Made by a program: the position numbers and the translations under genes
Assembly: GCA_016188215.1 (NCBI GenBank)
Contig: JACPIF010000004.1
Location: forward strand, 1-64,000
Length of the DNA stretch: 64,000 bases
Reading direction: 5' to 3'
Source: Candidatus Woesearchaeota archaeon
GTDB lineage: Archaea; Nanobdellota; Nanobdellia; Woesearchaeales; JACPIF01
Notes under the pieces: generated by a model
Database searches by the model: none
What the model saw: the letters and a program-made list of their open reading frames with translations, nothing else
What the model was told of the DNA's origin: nothing
Shown: one piece after another, positions 19,706 through 29,406 of the stretch
Numbering within the stretch: position 1 is the first letter of the stretch
Layout of the letters: each line of letters opens with the position of its first letter

Positions 19706-20047
19706 ATGGAAGAATACAGCAATGTCACGATAGCCTGCATGAAGTGCAAGAAGAAGGTTGCAGTAAAAGATATGAAGTATTCCAGGAATGGAGAAGACCT
19801 TATCTGCATGGAATGCTCTAATGCTGAGAAAGGGGTCAAAGTTCCCGGCGCAAGCTCCGGATTGGTAAGGCCGATGGCAAGCTCAGCAAAGCAAGCGCAG
19901 AAAGAGACAAGCCAGAAAGTCAGCTATGAATGCGAGAAGTGCGGCTATAAGTTCTCAAGGAATAAGGGGATACCGATTAACTCATGCCCATACTGCAATG
20001 GAGGGCCGTTAAGCAAATCAGAGCAATTTGGGTTTTATAATGTTTGA
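19706..20047 (+). CDS. zinc-ribbon protein
   Basis: CMKCKKK...CMECS and CEKCGYKFSRNKGIPINSCPYCNG. Confidence 0.75.
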   Translation: MEEYSNVTIACMKCKKKVAVKDMKYSRNGEDLICMECSNAEKGVKVPGASSGLVRPMASSAKQAQKETSQKVSYECEKCGYKFSRNKGIPINSCPYCNGGPLSKSEQFGFYNV

Positions 20048-20048
20048 G

Positions 20049-21247
20049 CTAAAATAATGGAGCATATCCAAAGCGTTTTATGATATCAGTAGCTACTCTA
20101 TTTGCTTCTGCGATTTGCTCATCACTAAAAAACGCTTTTGTTTCTTTGAATTTCTGTTTGAAACCTTCACTATCTCCATTTTGTACTAATGTATTCCATT
20201 CAAGCACTGCCCGGACAAACTGCAGATCATGCTCTCTGATTGTTAGATCGTTAAATGCAGCCTGAAAAGCCTCTTCTTTTAGTTCAGGAGTTCTGCATAT
20301 GTATTCCATTTTTCCCAATTCTATGCGCGATATTGGTGTGCCACACAGCTGGGTCTCGAAGGGATTTTTCTTTAGTCTAAAATACATCACAGGCTCTGCT
20401 AAATTGCTAAGTTCAGAATTTGGTGTTCTTTCATTTGCAGGAATATTTCCCAGACTGTATTCTCCCATGACCTTATCGTCTAGTAAGAGGGGATTTTTTT
20501 GCCTTTGCCTAAAAACATACTCTATAGCTTCATCGACTGTTTCTCTAAATTTTGCTTCTTGCCCTGTTATCATGAGCGTAAAAAGATCGAACACCGCTGT
20601 AGTATACGCGTCAATTTGATCCTTGGCCCGTGGATTTAGCATCATTATGCCACCAGACACATGAGGCTTGCCAGACAAGACTCGTATTGTAGAAGAGGCT
20701 TTCATATTGCCAATACCGCCAATATACGCTGTATTTTGCCACGGAAAAAAACCGCAGTATTTCCATGCAGTTCCCCTGCTGATTGCTTTAAAATGCGCAG
20801 TTGCCTGCGTATCTGCAGTTTTATTATCATGCTCTTCATAGCTTCCTAATGGTATGATTTTACAGCCGAAGATATCAACCAGCACCTTCATTTGTTGGTA
20901 AACATCAGGAGAGATTCTGAAAGGAACTGTTGCCATAGCCTGCCCTTGAGTGGGGACTCCAGGTCTATATAATGTATGAACACCCATAGTTTGTACATCT
21001 TCAGGCAAAGAATCAAATGCCTGCACTGCAGGGGTCATAACAGATAATGCACTTACTACAACCGCACCTTGCTTGGTGGATGTCCTATTGTATTTGACCG
21101 CAGATCCAACATTTTCAACTTCCATGCAATAGAATTGTACGTCACTTACTCTAGCTACTGATGGGCCATCTTCAACCCCTGCCTTGCAAACTCAGGTGCA
21201 TAATAAGAGCCTATTTCACCTGCGCCATGGATACCTATTATAGCCAT
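20049..21247 (-). pseudogene. tyrA: TyrA (prephenate dehydrogenase)-like gene split by a frameshift
   Basis: 21247-21155 encodes MAIIGIHGAGEIGSYYAPEFARQGLKMAHQ* (Rossmann start); another frame continues AGVEDGPSVARVSDVQFYCMEVENVG into the 20049-21125 ORF with EEHDNKTADTQATAHF. Confidence 0.65.
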
Positions 21248-21291
21248 CGACGAGACTATTCTAAGACGCTTTTTAAGCTTTGCGTCAACTC

Positions 21292-22215
21292 TTATCTTAA
21301 TTCTTCAAGAACTTTTGCGAAATATGCCATCATATTATCACATAACCCATGGCCGCAATTCTCTACGTAAATGAACTGCTTGGGCTGGTTGGCGAGAGAA
21401 TACGTGTACTGCGCGTTCTGCACTGGTATAGTTGTGTCGTTCTGGCCGTGAAGGAAGTAAACAGGGCGCGGCGCGATTAATGCAATGTAGTGGTCTGGAT
21501 TGATGGAATCAAGGAACGCCTGCTGTTGCGCATCCCCAGTCTTGATAGGGCCGTAGCCTGCGCTTGATACGATGATGGCTGCCTTAATGCCCGGGTCTAG
21601 CGCGGCTGCAACTGCTGTAAACCTGCCGCCCATGCTCTCTCCCATGAGGAGCACATTGCCTTTGTCAACATATGGCATCTGCTTTACAAGGTCAACTGCA
21701 CTGAGCGCATCATAAATCACTAGATGCTGCACCGGCTCTTTTCCCATAAGAAATGTTTGGTAATCGCGGTCTAGGGAAGGGAATATGCTGCCAGTTTCAC
21801 CTACTCCTCTTTGGTCAAAGGTAAATGCGACAAAGCCATGGCTTGCTGCAAACCTTGCAACGCGGGCCTCATCTTCTTTTCTCACACCGCCGCCTGGAAG
21901 GATGACGATAGCTGGCAGTTTGGCATGTTCTGCTGATTTTGGGGTGTAAAGTAACCCATATATGCTGATGTCTTTGCTTGTAAAGGTGAGCTTTTGCTCG
22001 GTAAAGTTTGCAGTTTCATTGGTTGAGAGAATAGAGAAGGAGACTGCCACTCTCTGCAATGGATAGTGGAGGTAATGATTGCTGTCAATATAATATGGCT
22101 TTTGTTTAATGTAGAAGTAAGCCATGGCAGACAGAATAATGAGGGTAAGTAATATCACTAGTAGCTTGAGTTTCTTCTTGGAGATATTCATGTTCTCCAG
22201 TTCCTGGAAAGCCAT
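21292..22215 (-). CDS. alpha/beta hydrolase (dipeptidyl-peptidase/acyl-peptidase-like)
   Basis: VILPGGGVRKEDEARVARFAASHGFVAFTFDQRGVGETG; GESMGGRF; membrane anchor at N-terminus. Confidence 0.85.
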   Translation of the reverse strand: MAFQELENMNISKKKLKLLVILLTLIILSAMAYFYIKQKPYYIDSNHYLHYPLQRVAVSFSILSTNETANFTEQKLTFTSKDISIYGLLYTPKSAEHAKLPAIVILPGGGVRKEDEARVARFAASHGFVAFTFDQRGVGETGSIFPSLDRDYQTFLMGKEPVQHLVIYDALSAVDLVKQMPYVDKGNVLLMGESMGGRFTAVAAALDPGIKAAIIVSSAGYGPIKTGDAQQQAFLDSINPDHYIALIAPRPVYFLHGQNDTTIPVQNAQYTYSLANQPKQFIYVENCGHGLCDNMMAYFAKVLEELR

Positions 22216-22643
22216 GTATTGGCAAAGCCCCAGAAATCGTCTTCATCCTGTACGCCTGCGAGGCTGCCAATCTGCCGCAAAGGATAGCCGCCATTATAAT
22301 GGCTAAGCCTTTCCTCCTCTATGCCGTACATAAATGGCCAACCTTTTCTTGCGTTATGCAGCCAATAGCCTGCATCCAGAAGCTGCTGCCTATATTGCGG
22401 CTTCCTTGTTGTTGCGAGTTTCACAAAACCGACATACGAACATTGCTGTTGAGGATCAATTGCGGTTGCCAATGTCTCAGGAAAGTGGGCATCAAACATA
22501 TCTGCGTCAAGAGCTTTCATAAGCTTTTGGGCTTCTGTCTTTATCATTGCGCGAATCTCTTCTCCTGTGAGAGCATGCTCTCTCCGGAACACCTTCTTGT
22601 CAAGGAGATAAATGTATACCAGGTAATCAACTAACATGCCCAT
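22188..22643 (-). CDS. hypothetical protein
   Basis: ORF likely starting at MGMLVDYLVYIYLLDKKVF; overlaps downstream hydrolase start. Confidence 0.5.
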   Translation of the reverse strand: MGMLVDYLVYIYLLDKKVFRREHALTGEEIRAMIKTEAQKLMKALDADMFDAHFPETLATAIDPQQQCSYVGFVKLATTRKPQYRQQLLDAGYWLHNARKGWPFMYGIEEERLSHYNGGYPLRQIGSLAGVQDEDDFWGFANTWLSRNWRT

Positions 22644-22717
22644 GGAGGGGATGAATAATGCCCCATTTAAAAGATTTAGGGAAATTCTTTTATAGCAAGG
22701 AGCTAAAAGTATTTGAT

Positions 22718-23074
22718 ATGGCACACATCACCCGTAAGACTTTTAAGTGCACCAAGTGCGGGGAGTGCTGCAAGCCTATAACCAAGGTTTCTGAGAAAGA
22801 TATACAAAGGATAGAGAAGGCCGGCTTTAAGCGCGGGGAATTCCTGGATGTTGATCCTTTCAGGAAAGAGTCAGGTGTGAAGGATGTGCTGAAACGGAAG
22901 AATGGCTACTGCATGTTCCTCAGGGATAATAAAGACAAGACATTTGACTGCACTATATATGAGCACAGGCCGGATGTATGCAGAGAATATCCTTTCTTCG
23001 AAGGTGTAGAGAAGCTGCCGAGCTGCCTGCCGAATGAGCTGGTGTGGTATAAGAAGATTGAGGAGATGGGCTAG
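22718..23074 (+). CDS. YkgJ-family Cys-cluster protein
   Basis: FKCTKCGECCKPI ... FDCTIYEHRPDVCREYPF. Confidence 0.85.
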   Translation: MAHITRKTFKCTKCGECCKPITKVSEKDIQRIEKAGFKRGEFLDVDPFRKESGVKDVLKRKNGYCMFLRDNKDKTFDCTIYEHRPDVCREYPFFEGVEKLPSCLPNELVWYKKIEEMG

Positions 23075-23131
23075 GAGACTTTTACCATTCTATTGTAGAT
23101 ATATTTATAAAGGAAATGAACATACCAAAAA

Positions 23132-24442
23132 ATGGTTCCCATGCGAAGTATTGTGCCTATTTCCGAGCTTAAGCATTATGTAGATCAGGAAATAGAGGTA
23201 GCTGGATGGGTTGACACGCTGCGCGACCAGAAGAGGATGCAATTTCTAATAGCAAGGGATCATACTGGAAGGGTGCAGGCAATTAATGAAAAGAGGGGAG
23301 ACGAACTTGAAAGAACAATATCAGCTTTAACTCCAGAATCCGTTCTGTATGCCACTGGAAGAGTCGTGAGCAATCAAAAAGTTAAGTTAAATCAACTAGA
23401 GATTGTGCTTAGTGGGATAGATATTCTCAGCATCGCACAAACTCCTATACCTATTAATGAAACTGCAGCCCTTGAGGCGAGACTCGACTGGAGGTACATT
23501 GACTTGCGCAAACCTTCAAACAGATTAATATTCTTAGTACAGACTGAAATAGAAGCTGCAATGCGTGCATACTGGCTTGAACATGGTTTTATAGAGATAC
23601 ATTCACCAAAGCTAGTAGAAGGAGCCACTGAATCTGGTGCAGAGCTATTTCAGCTTGAATATTTTGGTAAAACAGCCTCACTTGCTCAATCCCCACAGTT
23701 CTATAAGCAGATGGCAATGGCCGCAGGCTTCAACAGGGTTTTTGAAATAGGACCCGTGTTTAGAGCAAATCCCTCATTTACATCCCGGCATGATACTGAA
23801 TTTACAAGTATTGACATGGAAATATCCTGGATAGAATCACACGAGGATGTCATGGCATTTGAAGAGCGTTGGCTTCAATATGCATTAGGAATAGTAGCAG
23901 CTAAGTATGGCAAAGAAATAAAGGAACATTTCGGTGTTGAATTAGGTGTTCCCAGCGTTCCATTTCCCAGGGTTTCCATGAAGGAGGCATACGATATTTT
24001 GCAAAGTAAAGGATACGAGCCTCCAGAAAAGGGAGACCTTGATCCAGGGGGAGAGCGGACCCTTGCACAACATATTAAAGAGAAGCATGGGCATGAGTTC
24101 GTCTTTGTGAAAGATTATCCTATTTCAGTGCGTCCCTTTTACCATATGCGGCACGCTGGCAGGCCAGACACTACGCGAAGTTTTGATCTTATCTGGAATG
24201 GCCTTGAAATTACTACTGGAGCACAGCGCGAGCACAGGTATGAACCACTCTACCAGCAGGCAATTGAGAAGGGAGTAAATCCTGACTCCATTAAACACTA
24301 CTTAGAGTTCTTCAAGCATGGATGCCCCCCTCATGGAGGCTTTGGAATGGGTCTAACAAGAATACTTATGAACGTACTAGGCCTTAGAAATGTTAGGGAG
24401 GTCACCTTCCTGTACCGAGGTCCAAATAGATTAGTACCATAA
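23132..24442 (+). CDS. aspS: aspartyl-tRNA synthetase
   Basis: OB-fold N-terminus; FEIGPVFRANPSFTSRHDTEFTSIDMEI; GGFGMGLTRILMNVLGLRNVREVTF. Confidence 0.92.
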   Translation: MVPMRSIVPISELKHYVDQEIEVAGWVDTLRDQKRMQFLIARDHTGRVQAINEKRGDELERTISALTPESVLYATGRVVSNQKVKLNQLEIVLSGIDILSIAQTPIPINETAALEARLDWRYIDLRKPSNRLIFLVQTEIEAAMRAYWLEHGFIEIHSPKLVEGATESGAELFQLEYFGKTASLAQSPQFYKQMAMAAGFNRVFEIGPVFRANPSFTSRHDTEFTSIDMEISWIESHEDVMAFEERWLQYALGIVAAKYGKEIKEHFGVELGVPSVPFPRVSMKEAYDILQSKGYEPPEKGDLDPGGERTLAQHIKEKHGHEFVFVKDYPISVRPFYHMRHAGRPDTTRSFDLIWNGLEITTGAQREHRYEPLYQQAIEKGVNPDSIKHYLEFFKHGCPPHGGFGMGLTRILMNVLGLRNVREVTFLYRGPNRLVP

Positions 24443-25840
24443 GTGGTCCAGATGATACAATGCGTGGAAGAGGTTGTCGCGACAGCAGTCGCAGGTTACA
24501 ACTGTGACATAACTGGCAGAGTCACTGCTGTAAGGAAACATAGTAATGTACTCTTTCTTGATGTGGAGGATCATACCGGCAAAGTACAAATTGTAGTTGA
24601 AAAAACCCGCAATGATATATTTGCTCAAGCCTCACATATTACACCAGGTTCTTACATTACTGTTAGTGGCACCTATGGCAGTGAGGGGCTCTTGCAGCCG
24701 GAAATACTGGCAGCTTCACTCACCGTGGAATCCTTAGCTACATTAGCGATGTCACCCCTGCCTTGGGAAATTAACGGCCTTCATCACCGACATGGTAAGC
24801 AGATATTTGATTTCCCGGGATATTATCTTGCAAACCCACAGCGTGCCTCTGTACTTAGAATCAAGACAAACTTTGTCTTGGCTCTACACCGATACTTTCA
24901 GGATAACAAATTTACACTGGTAGAACCTCCAATTCTTACAGATAAGGTTCTTTATACGCCCGAATCCGCAGTGAGAGCACAGTTACATGGCGAAGAGGTT
25001 TTTCTTTCACAATGCGCAACCTTTGAGCTTGAGCCGCTGGCAATGGTCTTTAAAAAAGTATATACTATCTCCCCTGCTTTTCGCAACGAGCCTGCTGGCT
25101 CCAAGCGCCACTTGGCTGAATATACCCATGTCAAGGCTGAAGTGCTATTTGCTGATTTGGACAGCCTAATACATCTTGCTAGTGAGGCCCTATATCAAGC
25201 ACTTGAGAATTGCCTTTCAAAAAGCGAACTGGAACTTTCAATGATAAAGACTGATATCAATCTTGACAAAATGCACCCAAAAAATCATGTTAGGATAACT
25301 TATGATGAAGCTTTTAAAATTGCCCAGGCAGCCGGCTCTTCTACAGAATATAGTCACGGGCTTACAGATTTTGATAAGCAATCAGTGACACGTCACCTTG
25401 ATGAAGTCTATGTTTGGGTTATGTTTCCGCCCTTTGATAGCGAGGGGTTTCCTTACCGCAGGAAAAGTGATGCACCTCACCTTTCAATGGTGGCTGATTT
25501 GATAGCTCCCAATGGCGCTGGTGAATTGGTTGGTGTTGCAGAGAAGATAGCCAATGCTGAAGAATTGATAGAAAACTTAATCTTAAAAGGTAAAGGCCGT
25601 GAAATTAGGCAATACTGGGATTATATTCTGCTCCGAAAACAGGGTATGCCCCCCCATGGAGGATTGGGCGCAGCACCTGAACGAATTCTCTATGGCCTCC
25701 TTGGGCTGAATCATATAAGACTAACTAAGCCCTGGCCACGGTACCCTGACAGACACATAAACTCCCAACCTGAGAAAGAGCTTAATCCATGGAGGGACGA
25801 AGATCTCGATAGATTAATCAAGAAATATAATATAACCTAA
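24443..25840 (+). CDS. asparaginyl/aspartyl-tRNA synthetase-like class IIb paralog
   Basis: OB domain DITGRVTAVRKHSNVLFLDVEDHTGKVQIVVE; motif 2-like ISPAFRNEPAGSKRHLAEYTHV; motif 3-like GGLGAAPERILYGLLGLNHIR; GTG start immediately after the aspS stop. Confidence 0.75.
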   Translation: MVQMIQCVEEVVATAVAGYNCDITGRVTAVRKHSNVLFLDVEDHTGKVQIVVEKTRNDIFAQASHITPGSYITVSGTYGSEGLLQPEILAASLTVESLATLAMSPLPWEINGLHHRHGKQIFDFPGYYLANPQRASVLRIKTNFVLALHRYFQDNKFTLVEPPILTDKVLYTPESAVRAQLHGEEVFLSQCATFELEPLAMVFKKVYTISPAFRNEPAGSKRHLAEYTHVKAEVLFADLDSLIHLASEALYQALENCLSKSELELSMIKTDINLDKMHPKNHVRITYDEAFKIAQAAGSSTEYSHGLTDFDKQSVTRHLDEVYVWVMFPPFDSEGFPYRRKSDAPHLSMVADLIAPNGAGELVGVAEKIANAEELIENLILKGKGREIRQYWDYILLRKQGMPPHGGLGAAPERILYGLLGLNHIRLTKPWPRYPDRHINSQPEKELNPWRDEDLDRLIKKYNIT

Positions 25841-25849
25841 CTTACAAAT

Positions 25850-26344
25850 TTAAGCTAATGAATCACTATGTTTTCTAATCTTCTTTGCCAGAGCCTCAAG
25901 TGCTTTGTCATCTGCCTTCTTGTAGTCATGTGATGAAATATACCCCTCATATTTCGCAAAATACTTATCAACATCTGATTTTATTGGTTTCCATTCTCCA
26001 CTCTTGAGAGTGTCATGCATAGGAAACAGTTTGGCATGAAAATGATCTACTCCAAATCCTTCAAATATCATTCCGGTACGGCCTACATCCTTAAAATGGC
26101 TATCCAATAATTTGCCTACTTTCTTGGCTGCTACAACTAATTCCTTTAAAACAGTATCTGGAGCTTCAAATGCATAGCTATTAAAATGTTTTTTTGTAAT
26201 TATCACCGAAACACCCTCAGTATTTGGAAATATAGATAGGAAAGCAAGATGGTTCTTGTCCTCCCAGATTTTATGGCATGGTAACTCACATTTAACTATT
26301 TTACAGAATATACAATCTCTATTTTTAACTTTCATACAATGCAT
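25850..26344 (-). CDS. HIT family hydrolase
   Basis: CIFCKIVKCELPCHKIWEDKNHLAFLSIFPNTEGVSVIITKKH; degenerate triad HFHAKLF. Confidence 0.85.
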   Translation of the reverse strand: MHCMKVKNRDCIFCKIVKCELPCHKIWEDKNHLAFLSIFPNTEGVSVIITKKHFNSYAFEAPDTVLKELVVAAKKVGKLLDSHFKDVGRTGMIFEGFGVDHFHAKLFPMHDTLKSGEWKPIKSDVDKYFAKYEGYISSHDYKKADDKALEALAKKIRKHSDSLA

Positions 26345-26454
26345 GATTTCTTTTTTTATTTAAATATCTATCCTTAGTTTTCTTGCCTGCCTTAAGCCGA
26401 TACCTTTAAATATCCTCCATCTTTCCTAAGGCTAGATTCTAGAGGATAAAACTA

Positions 26455-26841
26455 ATGGCAGATTTCAAGCTGGTGATATCGGACCCGAAATCAGGGAAGA
26501 GCTATCAGAGGGAAGTGAAAGACCCGGATAGCAGCGCTTTGATAGGCCGGAAAATAGGCGACACGGTCAAGGGAGACGAGTTCGGACTGGCTGAATACGA
26601 GTTCATGATTACAGGAGGCTCAGACTATTGCGGATTCCCCATGAGAAAAGATGTGTCAGGCATAGCAAGGAAGAGGATACTTGCAGTAAAAGGGATTGGT
26701 GTAGGAAAGGTAGGCAAGGGCGTAAGGCACAAGAAGACCATAGCAGGGAACACTATCCATCCGAGGATTTCTCAGATAAACTTGAAGATTCTTAAAGAAG
26801 GCAAGGCTGCGCTGGCTCCTAAGCAGGAAGCTGCAGCCTAG
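26455..26841 (+). CDS. rps6e: 30S ribosomal protein eS6
   Basis: KLVISDPKSGKSYQREVKD; ITGGSDYCGFPMRKDV; syntenic with aIF2-gamma. Confidence 0.95.
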   Translation: MADFKLVISDPKSGKSYQREVKDPDSSALIGRKIGDTVKGDEFGLAEYEFMITGGSDYCGFPMRKDVSGIARKRILAVKGIGVGKVGKGVRHKKTIAGNTIHPRISQINLKILKEGKAALAPKQEAAA

Positions 26842-26859
26842 GCCGGAGCATGCCAATAT

Positions 26860-28125
26860 ATGAAGCAAAGCACTACTACTATCTCAAATTCCATAGCACA
26901 GCAGCAGCCAGTCATCAGCATAGGCCTGTGCGGCCACGTTGATCATGGCAAGACAACACTTCTGGAAAAATTATCAGGCAAATGGGCAGATACTCATTCT
27001 GAGGAATTGAAGCGGGGGATCACAATACGGTTGGGGTACGCAGACGTTGTCTTCAGGAAATGCGAGAACTGCGGAGAATATGCCTACACGGTGCAGGAAA
27101 CCTGCCCGAACTGCAAGGGAGAGGCTATACCTGTAAGGAAAGTCAGCTTTGTAGACGCTCCCGGGCATGAATCACTGATGGCAACCATGCTGTCAGGCGC
27201 TGCAATTATTGATGGCGCTCTAATTTTAGTGTCAGCTGCAGAGAAATGCCCGCAGCCCCAGACAAGGGAGCATGTAACTGCCCTGGAAATCATCGGCATC
27301 AAGAATGTCATTGTGGTGCAGAACAAGATTGACATGGTTGACAAGGAAAGGGCGCTGGAGAATTACAAGGAGATTAAAGAATTCCTGAAAGGCACGGCAT
27401 ACGAGAATGTGCCTATCATCCCGATATCTGCGCAGTACGGCGCCAATCTTGACAAATTGATATGGGCTATTGAGACTTATATCAAGACGCCAAGCCGTGA
27501 CGTGAATAAGGATCCTGTCATGCTGGTCGCGCGCTCATTTGACATCAACAGGCCGGGAACCATGCCGAAAGATATGAAGGGAGGCGTATTGGGCGGCGCG
27601 CTCAAATCAGGGAAATTAAGCGCAGGCCAGGACATTGAAATCAGGCCGGGAAGATTAGTTGAGGAGAAGAACCAGAAGATGTGGAAGCCTATACTTACCA
27701 GGATAGCTGCACTGAACACCGGCGGGATGCAGGTAGAGGAAATATATCCTGGCGGCTCATTCGGATTGCTGACAATGCTGGATCCTGCCATAGTGAAATC
27801 AGACTCATTGACCGGGGCAGTCATCGGGCTGCCTGGGAAATTGCCGAAGGTGTGGGATGAAATGGCGCTTGAGGTGAAGCTGCTTGAGCGGGTTGTCGGG
27901 GCAAGCGACGAGCTTAAAGTAGAGCCAATCAAGATGAACGAGATACTGATGCTTAACGTGAACAGCGCAGCTACAGTCGGAATCGTTTACGAGATTACGA
28001 AAAACAAAGTGAAGGCGCGGCTTAAACTGCCGGTGTGCGCAGAAGAAGGGAGCAGGGTAACTATATCAAGACGAGTAGGTAATAGGTATCGGTTGATTGG
28101 GTATGGGATTATTGTTAAGAAATGA
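26860..28125 (+). CDS. eif2g: translation initiation factor aIF2 subunit gamma
   Basis: GHVDHGKTTL, DAPGHESLMATMLSGAAIIDGALI, QNKIDMV, Cys4 CENCGEY...CPNCKG. Confidence 0.97.
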   Translation: MKQSTTTISNSIAQQQPVISIGLCGHVDHGKTTLLEKLSGKWADTHSEELKRGITIRLGYADVVFRKCENCGEYAYTVQETCPNCKGEAIPVRKVSFVDAPGHESLMATMLSGAAIIDGALILVSAAEKCPQPQTREHVTALEIIGIKNVIVVQNKIDMVDKERALENYKEIKEFLKGTAYENVPIIPISAQYGANLDKLIWAIETYIKTPSRDVNKDPVMLVARSFDINRPGTMPKDMKGGVLGGALKSGKLSAGQDIEIRPGRLVEEKNQKMWKPILTRIAALNTGGMQVEEIYPGGSFGLLTMLDPAIVKSDSLTGAVIGLPGKLPKVWDEMALEVKLLERVVGASDELKVEPIKMNEILMLNVNSAATVGIVYEITKNKVKARLKLPVCAEEGSRVTISRRVGNRYRLIGYGIIVKK

Positions 28126-28127
28126 TC

Positions 28128-28616
28128 TTATTTTGTAAAATAATATTTTTTCTTATAAATGTATGCAATAATTAATCCACGGATAAAAGCTTCGGTAACA
28201 AATAAAAATATAGCTATGTGTTTTACTAGGCTAAGATATTGTATATAAAATAAACTGTCAACTTCACTCAATTTAAGGAACTGTGACACTAATAAATCAG
28301 GATTAATATAAATAAAAACGGAATTAATCAATTCTAATAAAATTAAGGAAGCATTATACCATAATATGAATCTCCAGCCCCAGTTCTTGCGTTTAATGAG
28401 AGCGTAGATTATGAATATCTGAGCGATACCTATTGCAACTATAAAAGGAACTGCTGCCCAAGTTTTGGTTAGGTAAGGTCCTATTTGAAAATAGGGATAT
28501 ATTAGATTTTTAAGTGTTAAAAATAATCCAATACTAAAAAATACAATAAGAAGAATTATACCAGTCGGCATTCCCTCGTATTTCTTAGAAATATTGTTCT
28601 TAGCAATCTTAGCCAT
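28128..28616 (-). CDS. hypothetical membrane protein
   Basis: 162 aa, four hydrophobic helices. Confidence 0.6.
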   Translation of the reverse strand: MAKIAKNNISKKYEGMPTGIILLIVFFSIGLFLTLKNLIYPYFQIGPYLTKTWAAVPFIVAIGIAQIFIIYALIKRKNWGWRFILWYNASLILLELINSVFIYINPDLLVSQFLKLSEVDSLFYIQYLSLVKHIAIFLFVTEAFIRGLIIAYIYKKKYYFTK

Positions 28617-28669
28617 TATAGAGAGAATTATAAATAGAATACTTAAATTTTCTCCTTTTTTTGAAGAAA

Positions 28670-28888
28670 TTAATCCCTAGTGCTTCTCTTATACCTGTAG
28701 CGCATCAAATTGCCCCTGACATTCTCAAACTCAACAAAGTTGCTCTTCCTGAGGCGCTTTAGGCATGCAGTCACGCTTCCAACGGACATCTTCAGGACTT
28801 TCGCTATCTCCTTTGTGATGTGCCACTTCCTCTGGTTCTTTTTGAGATACTCTAAGATTTCGTATTGTCCGATACTGCATCCCCCAAT
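28670..28888 (-). CDS. winged-HTH protein lacking a canonical start codon in frame
   Basis: Frame reads IGGCSIGQYEILEYLKKNQRKWHITKEIAKVLKMSVGSVTACLKRLRKSNFVEFENVRGNLMRYRYKRSTRD*; TAG upstream before any ATG/GTG/TTG. Confidence 0.6.
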   Translation of the reverse strand: MGGCSIGQYEILEYLKKNQRKWHITKEIAKVLKMSVGSVTACLKRLRKSNFVEFENVRGNLMRYRYKRSTRD

Positions 28889-28966
28889 TGCTACATAGCT
28901 GACAATCAGGAAGTACTATTTAAGACTTATGCTTGCCGACTTGCAAGATAAGAAACCCAGAAAAGC

Positions 28967-29125
28967 CTAATCGTATTGCCCTTTGACTTTGTACTTGTCC
29001 GAACTCACTATCTCCTCAAATTCCCGCTCAATATCATCTTCAAAGCCTTTCTTTGGGGCAAGAAGCCTGTAGAGCAGGTATGCGAGAATTACAATACCCA
29101 AGCCGATAAGAATCTTATTAATCAT
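28967..29125 (-). CDS. small single-TM protein (52 aa)
   Basis: MINKILIGLGIVILAYLLYRLLAPKKGFEDDIEREFEEIVSSDKYKVKGQYD. Confidence 0.55.
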   Translation of the reverse strand: MINKILIGLGIVILAYLLYRLLAPKKGFEDDIEREFEEIVSSDKYKVKGQYD

Positions 29126-29244
29126 GCCTCTTTTTAGCATTGGCAACTATATAAAATTATGCTTTTTTTGCAGTCAAATCTGCTTTTTTATGTATAATTT
29201 TGGATACTGGTTTAGTATACTGAATTTACTTTAGGCATTTACCC

Positions 29245-29320
29245 AAGCTGTCCGCGTACTTTCAATATTAGAGCAATGATAAGCGGACCTTCGGCACAGT
29301 GCGAGCACAGCTCGCTTTAC
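29245..29320 (-). repeat. Structured intergenic element family 1, copy H (short)
   Basis: Hairpins GTCCGC/GCGGAC (29250-29255 with 29283-29288) and GCGAGC/GCTCGC (29301-29315); linker ACTGTGC as in copies F and G. Confidence 0.65.
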
Positions 29321-29406
29321 TCCTTTTTAACGTTATTTTTCCCAGACTCACCAGCAAAAATAAAAAATAAGAAATTTTATAAAGGGAGCTACAATTACGT
29401 TTTTGC

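Noticed and set aside
26020-26050. HIT triad degeneracy as an inactive enzyme
   Set aside because: HFHAKLF retains the first two histidines including the expected nucleophile; loss of the third is not enough to claim inactivity.
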